Assembly: GCF_028207065.1 (NCBI RefSeq)
Contig: NZ_JAQLFP010000023.1
Location: forward strand, 1 to 41,765
Direction: 5' to 3'
Source of the DNA: Collinsella aerofaciens
GTDB lineage: Bacteria > Actinomycetota > Coriobacteriia > Coriobacteriales > Coriobacteriaceae
DNA length: 41,765 bases
The number at the start of each line of letters is the position of its first letter. The stretch's first letter is position 1. The notes beneath the pieces are model-generated. The model did no database searches. It had not been told where the DNA came from and saw only the letters and a list, made by a program, of their open reading frames with translations. The position numbers and the translations under genes are program-made. Below are positions 34,989-41,765 of this stretch, piece by piece.

Positions 34989-36260
34989 GTGAACGCGAGC
35001 GCCCTCTATGACGTCTTGGTAATCGGCGGCGGGGCTTCAGGCCTCGCCGCCGCCATTACGGCCGCACGCGCCGGCAAAAGCGTCTGCATCGTTGAGCGCG
35101 ATGTCGCCTGCGGCCTCAAGCTCCTTGCGACCGGTAACGGCCGTTGCAACCTCTCCAACGAATCGATTGATCCTCAGCGGTATAACCACCCCGCATTCGT
35201 CGAATCCGTCATGGTCCCCCAGCCCGAACAAGAGCTTATGGGTTTCTTCTCCTCGCTGGGCATCATGACAACCTCCGAGGAAGGCCGGCTGTACCCGCGC
35301 TCCCTTCGCGCCGAATCGGTGCGCGACGCACTTCTCAACGCTTGCGACCGCCTAGGTATCACCTTAATCTGCGGGGCCAACGTTGCCTCGGCGCGCAAAG
35401 CTTCCGAAGGCTGGGCACTCCAAATAGACCGTCCAGCGCGGGCGCTCAAGGCAAAAAAGCACGACGACCGAAAATCGGAGCTCCGCTCGCTTCGGAAGGC
35501 GCTCGCCGATGTCCCTCGCAAGAACGAGGCCCTGCAGGCACATGCCGTAATTATCGCCACGGGCGGCAACCCCACCGGTATCGCCGATATGTTTCGCTTC
35601 CCCCTCACTTCGCTACGCCCCGTCCTCTGCCCCGTATCGGCAACGGTCGTTGGCGATCGGGCAGCGCTCAAGACGTTGGATGGCCTGCGCGTCCGCGCCC
35701 GCTTGACGCTCGCCCGCAATCATAATGAGCTCTGGCACGAAGACGGTGAAGTGCTGTTTCGAACCTTCGGTATCTCGGGCGTCGCTGTCTTCAACCTCTC
35801 TCGTCGTATCCAGCACGGCGATACGATCCTGCTCGACGTTTTCCCCGACCTCTCCAAAGACGAGTTGCTCGATATGCTCAACCGGCGTGTTGAGCTGCTC
35901 GGCGGCTTTTCGCCCCGTGATCCCCGTTGGCTCGACGGCATGCTCGCCCCGCAACTCTCCCGCGTCGTCTGCACAGCGTTCGAGCAGTGCCATCCAGGCT
36001 CCAACGATGTCATCCACCTGGTCTCGATCCTCAAACACTTTAAGTTGCTCGTCGAGGGAACAGCCGAGGAGCGCTCAGCACAGGTCACGCGTGGTGGCAT
36101 ATCTGTCGAGAGCATCTCAACACCCAGCCTGCGCGCGCGCAGCGTTGTCGACGCCCCGCTTTACGTCTGCGGTGAAGCGCTCGACATCGACGCCGATTGC
36201 GGAGGCTTTAACCTTGCGTGGGCCTGGATCTCGGGCATTCGCGCTGCAAGCAGCCTGTAG
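34989..36260 (+). CDS. HI0933-like (BaiN/YhiN family) FAD-dependent oxidoreductase
   Basis: This 423-aa flavoprotein starts with GTG directly after the mrp stop (TAAGTG). It has the N-terminal dinucleotide fold DVLVIGGGASGLAAAITAARAGKSVCIVERD, the family motif KLLATGNGRCNLSN, a second nucleotide motif ATGGNPTG and the C-terminal FAD signature CGEALDIDADCGGFNLAWAWISG. All are standard for the HI0933/YhiN family, to which BaiN of bile-acid dehydroxylating clostridia was assigned. No bai genes lie nearby, so a bile-acid role should not be assumed. Coupling to the Fe-S carrier Mrp suggests a shared transcript. Confidence 0.85.
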   Translation: MNASALYDVLVIGGGASGLAAAITAARAGKSVCIVERDVACGLKLLATGNGRCNLSNESIDPQRYNHPAFVESVMVPQPEQELMGFFSSLGIMTTSEEGRLYPRSLRAESVRDALLNACDRLGITLICGANVASARKASEGWALQIDRPARALKAKKHDDRKSELRSLRKALADVPRKNEALQAHAVIIATGGNPTGIADMFRFPLTSLRPVLCPVSATVVGDRAALKTLDGLRVRARLTLARNHNELWHEDGEVLFRTFGISGVAVFNLSRRIQHGDTILLDVFPDLSKDELLDMLNRRVELLGGFSPRDPRWLDGMLAPQLSRVVCTAFEQCHPGSNDVIHLVSILKHFKLLVEGTAEERSAQVTRGGISVESISTPSLRARSVVDAPLYVCGEALDIDADCGGFNLAWAWISGIRAASSL

Positions 36261-36270
36261 CCGCGCAGTC

Positions 36271-36320
36271 TATAATCAAAAACGCATTCGGGCCGTCTGG
36301 GATACCGGACGGCCTCTTTC
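36271..36320 (+). promoter_or_regulatory. Perfect -10 box followed by a terminator-like hairpin
   Basis: TATAAT at 36271-36276 has no good -35. From 36291 a 10-bp stem (ggccgtctgg/ccggacggcc, one G-T pair, loop gata) is followed by tctttctt. It is either the end of the mrp-HI0933 transcript or an attenuator in the leader of the next gene, whose ribosome binding site starts at about 36330. Confidence 0.45.
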
Positions 36321-36340
36321 TTGCCTCTAAGGAGACCTCG

Positions 36341-37981
36341 ATGATTGAAATCACCCAAGTCAACGCGTCGCTCGATGAAGCCGGCGATGAAAATGCCTGT
36401 CTCATTGTTGGCAAGCGAGTCGCCAAGCGCGTCCTACGTTGCAAGGACTCCGAGATCAAGTCCATCGAGCTCCACCGCAAGTCAATCGACGCTCGCAAAA
36501 AACGAGACGTCCATTTTATCCTGAGCTTTCGTGTTGAGCTGACTAGTCCCCACCTCGAGCGAGAAGCGGTCGACAGCGTTGCCGAGCGTGACCGCTCGCG
36601 CGTACGCGCGATAGAAGACGATGAGCCTTCATTCCCCTCCCCCGCCTCCGACGCACCTCAAGAACGCCCTGTCGTTGTCGGCGCCGGATGCGCCGGCCTT
36701 TTCGCTGCGCTTACGCTCGCCGAAGCAGGTCTTAAGCCCTTGCTCATCGAGCGCGGCGACCCGGCATTTCGCCGCTCGCAGGCGATCGACCTCTTTCTAA
36801 AGGAGCGCATCCTCGACCCCGAGAGCAATATCCAGTTTGGCCTGGGCGGCGCGGGGACTTTCTCGGACGGCAAGCTCAATACGGGAACCAAAAATCCCGC
36901 CCATCGCCTTATCCTCGAAACCTTCGTCGAGGCGGGTGCGCCCCGCGATATTCTGTGGGATGCCAAGCCGCACATTGGCTCCGACATCCTTCCCACGGTT
37001 GTCACCGCTATATCCCAGCGCATCGAGCAGCTCGGAGGTGTCGTCCGTTATCGAACGAAGCTCGTCGACATTCGCATCGACGCGTCTGGCGCCATCACCG
37101 GTATTGATGTCCAATCGTCCCAAGACGCCGCTTACGAGCCAATTGAGACAAAGCACCTCATCCTCGCCTGCGGGCATTCTGCTCGCGATATTTTTAAGCT
37201 CCTTAAGGACCACAACGTGGCCCTCGCACAAAAGACCTTTGCCATGGGCGTTCGCATCGAGCATCCGCAGCGCGACATCGACCGAGCCCAATATGGAGCC
37301 TCGGCGGGACATCCAGCGCTCGGGGCGGCCCCCTACAAACTTGTTGCCCATCTTCCCAACGGCCGCAGCGTGTTCTCGTTTTGCATGTGCCCCGGCGGGC
37401 AGGTTGTCGCCGCCTCTTCCGAGCAGGGCCACCTGTGCGTCAACGGCGCCAGTCTCAATGCCCGCGACGGACGCAACGCAAATGCCGCCCTGCTCGTTAA
37501 CGTCACACCCGAGGACCTTCCCAACGATGACCCGCTCGCCGGCATCGAGCTCCAGCGTGCCTGCGAGGCGGCCGCCTATCGCCTGGGCGGTTCCAACTGG
37601 AACGCACCGGCACAGCTCGTCGGAGATTTCCTCGCAGGACGTGCCAGCAAGGCGCCCGGAAAGGTAAAGCCCACCTATCCGCTCGGTGTGACCTGGACGG
37701 CAATTGACGAAGCCCTGCCGCAGCATATCGTCGAGTCGCTCCGCCTGGGACTTCCCCTACTCGGGAAAAAGCTACGCGGCTACGACCGCCCCGACGCCGT
37801 TCTTACCGGCGTGGAGACCCGCTCGAGCTCACCGGTCACCGTCGCCCGAGGCCGAACATGCCATGCCGTGTCGACCCCGGGCCTCTACCCTTGTGGTGAG
37901 GGAGCTGGATATGCCGGCGGCATCATGAGCGCGGCCACCGACGGCATCCGTTGTGCCGAAGCCCTGATCGCAGACCTCTAA
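36341..37981 (+). CDS. Uncharacterised FAD-dependent dehydrogenase (COG2509-like)
   Basis: This 546-aa flavoprotein starts at ATG 36341 with taaggag upstream. The N-terminal 100 residues form a separate basic/acidic domain (DARKKRDVHFILSFRVEL) that precedes the dinucleotide fold in this family. The fold is VVVGAGCAGLFAALTLAEAGLKPLLIERG (about 108-136), followed by QFGLGGAGTFSDGKLNTGTKN, the family hallmark. Late motifs are GVETRSSSPVTVAR and PCGEGAGYAGGIMSAATDG for FAD contact. The substrate is unknown. It is convergent with uvrB and shares a terminator with it. Confidence 0.85.
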   Translation: MIEITQVNASLDEAGDENACLIVGKRVAKRVLRCKDSEIKSIELHRKSIDARKKRDVHFILSFRVELTSPHLEREAVDSVAERDRSRVRAIEDDEPSFPSPASDAPQERPVVVGAGCAGLFAALTLAEAGLKPLLIERGDPAFRRSQAIDLFLKERILDPESNIQFGLGGAGTFSDGKLNTGTKNPAHRLILETFVEAGAPRDILWDAKPHIGSDILPTVVTAISQRIEQLGGVVRYRTKLVDIRIDASGAITGIDVQSSQDAAYEPIETKHLILACGHSARDIFKLLKDHNVALAQKTFAMGVRIEHPQRDIDRAQYGASAGHPALGAAPYKLVAHLPNGRSVFSFCMCPGGQVVAASSEQGHLCVNGASLNARDGRNANAALLVNVTPEDLPNDDPLAGIELQRACEAAAYRLGGSNWNAPAQLVGDFLAGRASKAPGKVKPTYPLGVTWTAIDEALPQHIVESLRLGLPLLGKKLRGYDRPDAVLTGVETRSSSPVTVARGRTCHAVSTPGLYPCGEGAGYAGGIMSAATDGIRCAEALIADL

Positions 37982-38009
37982 CGCACGAATTCCAGCGCGC
38001 AAAAGACAT

Positions 38010-38041
38010 AGGCTCCGAGCTCCACAGGGAACTCGGGGCCT
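38010..38041. terminator. Shared terminator between the flavoprotein gene and uvrB
   Basis: The stem aggctccgag (38010-38019)/ctcggggcct (38032-38041), one G-T pair, has a T-rich stretch (atttctt) on the plus side and gtctttt on the minus side. Confidence 0.65.
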
Positions 38042-38046
38042 GTTCG

Positions 38047-40287
38047 CTATTTCTTAAACCGTGCACCCTGGCGCTTTCTGCCCGATGCGAACGTGGAACC
38101 CTTGCGGGCCTGCGAACGTAAGCGCTCGATCGTCTCGTCCTCAGACGCACCCTCAAGCATCGCCCGAATCTGAACGACGGCATCGCGCAGGCGCGCCGCC
38201 TCCTCAAAGTCCATGGCGGCAGAAGCGTTGCGCATATCCTCTTCCATGGTTTCGACAATCCGCACAAGCTCGTCATGCGGCAGTTCTTCCAACTGCTCCG
38301 CAAGTGTCTGCTCGGGCGCCACCGTTTCCGGTATGCCGCCCTCGCCCGACTCATCGGGCGTATAGAATGCGCCATGGCCAAGAGAGTCGCCCTTCGAGCG
38401 TCCCTTGGAACCCACGGTTTTTTCGGCCTCGGCAATAAAACTTGAGATGTCGTTGATGGCCTTGCGCACCGTCTTGGGCACGATGCCATGCTCTTCGTTA
38501 TATGCCATCTGAATCTCGCGACGGCGCTGTGTCTCCTCGATGGCCTCTTTCATCGAATCGGTCACAACGTCCGCATACATGATGACTTCGCCATCGGCGT
38601 TACGGGCCGCGCGGCCAATCGTCTGAATCAGCGAACGGCGGTTGCGCAAGAAGCCTTCCTTATCGGCATCGAGAATTGCCACCAGTGAGACCTCGGGAAG
38701 ATCCAAGCCCTCGCGAAGCAGGTTGATGCCAACGAGAACATCGATCTTGCCCTCGCGCAGCGTTCGCAGGATCTCGACACGGTCCATTGTCGCCGTATCA
38801 GAATGCATGTAATTGACCTTAATGCCGGCATCAAGCAGATGGTCGGTCAGGTCCTCGGCCATGCGCTTGGTGAGCGTGGTCACCAGTACGCGCTCCTTGC
38901 GCACCACGCGCTCGCGAATCTCGTCCTCAAGATCGTCAATCTGTCCACGAACCGGACGCACATCAATCTTGGGGTCGAGCAGACCGGTCGGACGAATAAT
39001 CTGCTCAACGTCGTTTTGGCTCACCCGCAGCTCATAGTCGCCCGGCGTGGCCGAAACATAGATGAACTGGGGAATCCTCGCCTCAAACTCATCGAAACGA
39101 AGTGGGCGGTTATCGAGCGCCGAGGGCAGGCGAAAACCGTGTTCCACCAGCGTCACCTTACGCGAGCGGTCGCCTTCGTGCATGCCGCGAATCTGCGGCA
39201 CCGTCACATGGCTCTCATCGATGATGCAGAGCATGTCCTTGGGAAAGTAATCGATCAGGGTAAACGGCGGCTCACCCGGCTTGCGACCGTCCAGATGACG
39301 CGAGTAGTTCTCGATGCCGTTGCAAAAGCCCATCGTCTCGAGCATCTCAAGATCATAATCGGTGCGCTGCTGCAGACGCTGCGCCTCGAGCAACTTGTCG
39401 GTCGCCTTGAGCTCCGCCACGCGCTTCTCGCACTCTTCGCTGATCGATTTCAGAGCTGCCTTGACCTTCGGCTTCTCGGTCACGTAGTGCGATGCCGGCC
39501 ATACGGGGATGGCCTCGTACTCACGAACCATCTCTCCGGTGACCTCATCGATCTCGGCAATCAGCTCGACCTCGTCGCCAAAGAACTCAAACCGCAACGG
39601 ATGCTCGGCATAAGGCGGATACACGTCGACAACATCGCCGCGCACGCGGAACGTGCCGCGCGCCAGGTCATAGTCATTGCGATCATATTGAATGTCGATA
39701 AGTGCATGGATAAAGTCATCGCGCTCGAGCGGCACCTTCTTGTCGACGTTTGGAGCCAGACCCGCATAGTCCTCAGGAGAGCCAATGCCATAGATACACG
39801 AGACCGATGCGACAACGATCACATCGCGTCGAGAGAGCAGTGACGCGGTCGCCTGATGGCGCAGCATCTCGACCTCTTCGTTAATCGAGGAGTCTTTCTC
39901 GATATATGTATCGCTTTGCGGCACATACGCCTCGGGCTGATAGTAGTCGTAGTACGAGACAAAGTAGACCACAGCGTTGTTGGGAAAGAACTCTTTGAGC
40001 TCGCTCGCAAGCTGAGCGGCGAGCGTTTTATTGGGAGCCATGACCAGCGTCGGCTTCCCCAGGGCCTCAATAGTCTTAGCCATCGTGAAGGTCTTGCCCG
40101 AACCAGTCACGCCCAGCAAAACCTGATAGCGATCTCCGTCCCTCACACCCTGCACAAGCGACTCAATGGCCTTAGGCTGGGAACCAGCGGGCTCGTATGG
40201 AGACACGACCTCAAACGGCACCTCAGAGCCCTCAACGCCAAAACGTTTGAGCTCTCCTCCAACACGCTCAACTTCAAATTCCGCCAT
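38047..40287 (-). CDS. uvrB: UvrABC system protein B (excinuclease subunit B)
   Basis: This helicase-like subunit verifies damage and recruits UvrC. It is 746 aa with taggag before the ATG. The N-terminal ATPase motif is [15 protein letters not shown] and the damage-probing hairpin region is [23 protein letters not shown]. The helicase motif is DESHVTVPQ, then [18 protein letters not shown]. The C-terminal UVR domain that contacts UvrC is around [21 protein letters not shown], with a basic tail [11 protein letters not shown]. Residues 575-635 form a variable linker. No clear SOS box was seen in the 50 bp upstream. Confidence 0.96.
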   Translation of the reverse strand: MAEFEVERVGGELKRFGVEGSEVPFEVVSPYEPAGSQPKAIESLVQGVRDGDRYQVLLGVTGSGKTFTMAKTIEALGKPTLVMAPNKTLAAQLASELKEFFPNNAVVYFVSYYDYYQPEAYVPQSDTYIEKDSSINEEVEMLRHQATASLLSRRDVIVVASVSCIYGIGSPEDYAGLAPNVDKKVPLERDDFIHALIDIQYDRNDYDLARGTFRVRGDVVDVYPPYAEHPLRFEFFGDEVELIAEIDEVTGEMVREYEAIPVWPASHYVTEKPKVKAALKSISEECEKRVAELKATDKLLEAQRLQQRTDYDLEMLETMGFCNGIENYSRHLDGRKPGEPPFTLIDYFPKDMLCIIDESHVTVPQIRGMHEGDRSRKVTLVEHGFRLPSALDNRPLRFDEFEARIPQFIYVSATPGDYELRVSQNDVEQIIRPTGLLDPKIDVRPVRGQIDDLEDEIRERVVRKERVLVTTLTKRMAEDLTDHLLDAGIKVNYMHSDTATMDRVEILRTLREGKIDVLVGINLLREGLDLPEVSLVAILDADKEGFLRNRRSLIQTIGRAARNADGEVIMYADVVTDSMKEAIEETQRRREIQMAYNEEHGIVPKTVRKAINDISSFIAEAEKTVGSKGRSKGDSLGHGAFYTPDESGEGGIPETVAPEQTLAEQLEELPHDELVRIVETMEEDMRNASAAMDFEEAARLRDAVVQIRAMLEGASEDETIERLRSQARKGSTFASGRKRQGARFKK

Positions 40288-40338
40288 GGATACTCCTAAC
40301 TCATATATCTGCAGTATACGCAGGCGGCAGGCATAGTC

Positions 40339-40920
40339 CTATACGAACCGATCGGGATAGAGGGTCTTGTAGCGAACCCAGGCATTATTGACACGAATCA
40401 GATACGCCTGCGTCTCGGGAAAGGTGATTGCATTATGAAGCGACGTGCTCTGCTGCGCCCATCCGTCGACATTGCCCATGCCGGCGTTATAGACGGCAAT
40501 GGCGCTGTCAGTCGACCCGTTAAAATACGTTAGAAGATACGAAAGATACGCACAGCCAAACTCGATGTTCGTAGCGGGATCGTTAAGGTTGTCGGCGGAA
40601 TACTCGCTACCATCGACAAGACCCTTGGCAATCATATCCTGGGCAGTCTCGGGCATCAGCTGCATCAATCCCTGAGCACCCTGATTCGACTCAGCCTTGG
40701 GATCCCAATTCGATTCCGACTTAATGACAGCGCACACCAGATACGGATCCAGATTATGCGAAATACTCGATTGCTTTACATACGCCTCGTAGTCAATTGG
40801 ATACAAAGGCTTAAAGAAGGCGGCAGGAGCATACGAGTAGACGAGCGAAATAAGGCCGAAGGCAAAAACGGCAGCCAGCGGTATAAGGCGATACCACGCA
40901 AAGAAACGTGTCTTAGGCAT
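40339..40920 (-). CDS. Membrane-anchored lytic transglycosylase (SLT domain)
   Basis: It cleaves peptidoglycan glycan strands at the outer face of the membrane. It is 193 aa from ATG 40920; the ATG at 40926 lies right against the aggagga site and is too close. A single N-terminal membrane segment (about residues 10-30) is followed by the SLT domain with catalytic Glu in VIKSESNWDPKAESNQGAQGLMQLMPETA and the late motif AVYNAGMGNVDGW. It overlaps the coaE stop by 8 nt (ATGCCTAA) and is probably translated from the same message. Confidence 0.88.
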   Translation of the reverse strand: MPKTRFFAWYRLIPLAAVFAFGLISLVYSYAPAAFFKPLYPIDYEAYVKQSSISHNLDPYLVCAVIKSESNWDPKAESNQGAQGLMQLMPETAQDMIAKGLVDGSEYSADNLNDPATNIEFGCAYLSYLLTYFNGSTDSAIAVYNAGMGNVDGWAQQSTSLHNAITFPETQAYLIRVNNAWVRYKTLYPDRFV

Positions 40921-41554
40921 CGGCATCCTCCTGATTCGCAGTGTCTATAAACCCATGGCATGCAAGCCATGAGTCAAGCTGCTCAAAGAGCGAATTATCA
41001 CCTGCGGTATTATCAATCACCGTTGTAGCGAGATTGCACAGCTCAGACTCATCGGGCTGGCAAGCAGAACGGGCATCGAAATCAGATGGCTCCATGCCAC
41101 GCTGAATAGCACGCTTGCGACGAACTGACAAAGGGGCGCTGATGACCAGAATTTCATCAGCCAAGCCAAATGCATCCTCAAAACCAGTCGGGGCAGAAAC
41201 CTCGACCACCGCAAAGGGGTAACGGGGAGACGAAACCGTACAACAAACCGGATCGAGAATCCTAAGCGAAAGCTGTTCAATGAGAACGGGATGCACAAGG
41301 CCATTGAGCCGTGCGACCGAATCAGGAGAAGCGAAAGCTCGAGAAGCGAGGATGCTGCGGCGAATGCCGCCTTCCACATCCAAAATGTCCCAACCGAATT
41401 CATCCGCGAGAGCATTGACGATATCAGAGCCCGGTACATACAGCGATTTTGCAAGCTCATCCAGATCGATAAGCATAGCGCCACGAGATTCGAAATAGCG
41501 GCAGGCAGTAGACTTACCCGAAGCAATATTGCCCAAGACAAATACGGTAAACAT
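40913..41554 (-). CDS. coaE: Dephospho-CoA kinase
   Basis: It performs the last step of CoA synthesis, phosphorylating dephospho-CoA. The start at 41554 (213 aa) follows gggaggg. The P-loop is GNIASGKST (residues 8-16), with the adenylate-kinase-like YFESRGAMLIDLDELAKSLY next and the lid region ISAPLSVRRKRAIQRGM. The sequence is rather divergent, including Asn-Ile in the P-loop where many have Gly-x-x-x-Ser/Gly, but the domain order is intact. coaE next to uvrB is a conserved actinobacterial neighbourhood. DNA upstream of it is visibly richer in A+T. Confidence 0.85.
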   Translation of the reverse strand: MFTVFVLGNIASGKSTACRYFESRGAMLIDLDELAKSLYVPGSDIVNALADEFGWDILDVEGGIRRSILASRAFASPDSVARLNGLVHPVLIEQLSLRILDPVCCTVSSPRYPFAVVEVSAPTGFEDAFGLADEILVISAPLSVRRKRAIQRGMEPSDFDARSACQPDESELCNLATTVIDNTAGDNSLFEQLDSWLACHGFIDTANQEDADA

Positions 41555-41681
41555 CAAGCCCTCCCTAACGCCAATGGGAGTTATTATCGCGCAAATACAA
41601 AAGAAGGACTCAAAATACAGCCAAACAGTAAGACAAGCTAAAAGAAGGCGAGTTCTTGTATTACAGCTCTCTATAAAACGC

Positions 41682-41716
41682 AAAAAAAGGGGAGGCCGCG
41701 AGGCCTCCCCCTTCTT
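41682..41716 (-). terminator. Terminator of a gene lying outside the right edge
   Basis: On the minus strand the stem ggggaggcc/ggcctcccc, with a short loop, is followed by ttttttt, a strong intrinsic terminator. A minus-strand TGA at 41752-41750 could be the end of that gene. In related genomes rpsA or polA often precedes coaE, but only a few codons are inside the window. Confidence 0.8.
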
Positions 41717-41765
41717 CAAGTCTTGCGACGGCTCGGTGCCGTCCACCGGTCAGCGGCGCCCTGGC

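Noticed and set aside
34989..36260. A bile-acid (bai) pathway enzyme
   Set aside because: The HI0933/BaiN family is broad and no other bai genes are nearby; only the family name can be supported.
1..41765. tRNA, rRNA, CRISPR or insertion sequence
   Set aside because: Reading both strands showed no cloverleaf, no rRNA-like stretch, no regularly spaced repeat array and no transposase motif.

Overview
The window looks like a piece of a Coriobacteriia chromosome (Actinomycetota), most likely Collinsella or a close relative. This is inferred from the high G+C by eye, the actinobacterial gene order, an actinobacterial-type RapZ and Opp-type lipoproteins with twin-arginine signals. No rRNA, tRNA, CRISPR array, transposase or phage gene was seen. 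The long open frames running antisense to real genes are G+C-driven shadows and are left out.

Backbone. Read from right to left on the minus strand, the window follows the known actinobacterial block coaE - uvrB - uvrA - uvrC - rapZ - whiA - gap - pgk - tpiA - secG. Here it reads coaE-slt (40.9-41.6 kb), uvrB (38.0-40.3), uvrA (28.8-31.7), ybaK-murJ-uvrC (24.5-28.7), rapZ-whiA (11.8-13.7) and gap-pgk-tpiA-gpmI-secG (6.5-11.6). yvcK, usually found between rapZ and whiA, is missing.

Insertions in the backbone. (1) Between uvrA and uvrB lies a plus-strand module of four genes (31.9-38.0 kb): an LtaS/MdoB-like phosphoglycerol transferase, an Mrp-type Fe-S carrier ATPase and two unrelated FAD-dependent oxidoreductases. 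(2) Between uvrC and rapZ lies a 10.7-kb minus-strand sialic-acid island (13.7-24.4 kb). It has a family-5 ABC importer (lipoprotein, permease, a permease-ATPase fusion, ATPase), a CE7-type acetyl esterase, a second esterase-like protein that has lost its nucleophile serine, then NanA, NanK and NanE. It lacks a sialidase and a local regulator, so it is best read as uptake, intracellular de-O-acetylation and cleavage of sialic acid released by others, ending at GlcNAc-6-P. (3) The left end (0.3-6.3 kb) is a classical five-gene oligopeptide importer, oppABCDF, facing the end of an HTH gene cut by the window edge.

How the parts work together. The island and the Opp operon feed amino sugars and peptides into a fermentative metabolism whose lower glycolysis genes sit beside them. 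Both importers have a stem-loop just after the binding-protein gene, which fits higher expression of the lipoprotein than of the membrane parts.

Points worth a second look: the tandem esterase/pseudo-esterase pair, the lost Fe-S cysteines in the sialate importer ATPases, the 19-bp direct repeats flanking the glycolytic block, the nested inverted repeats upstream of the island, and the altered cysteine motif in UvrC.
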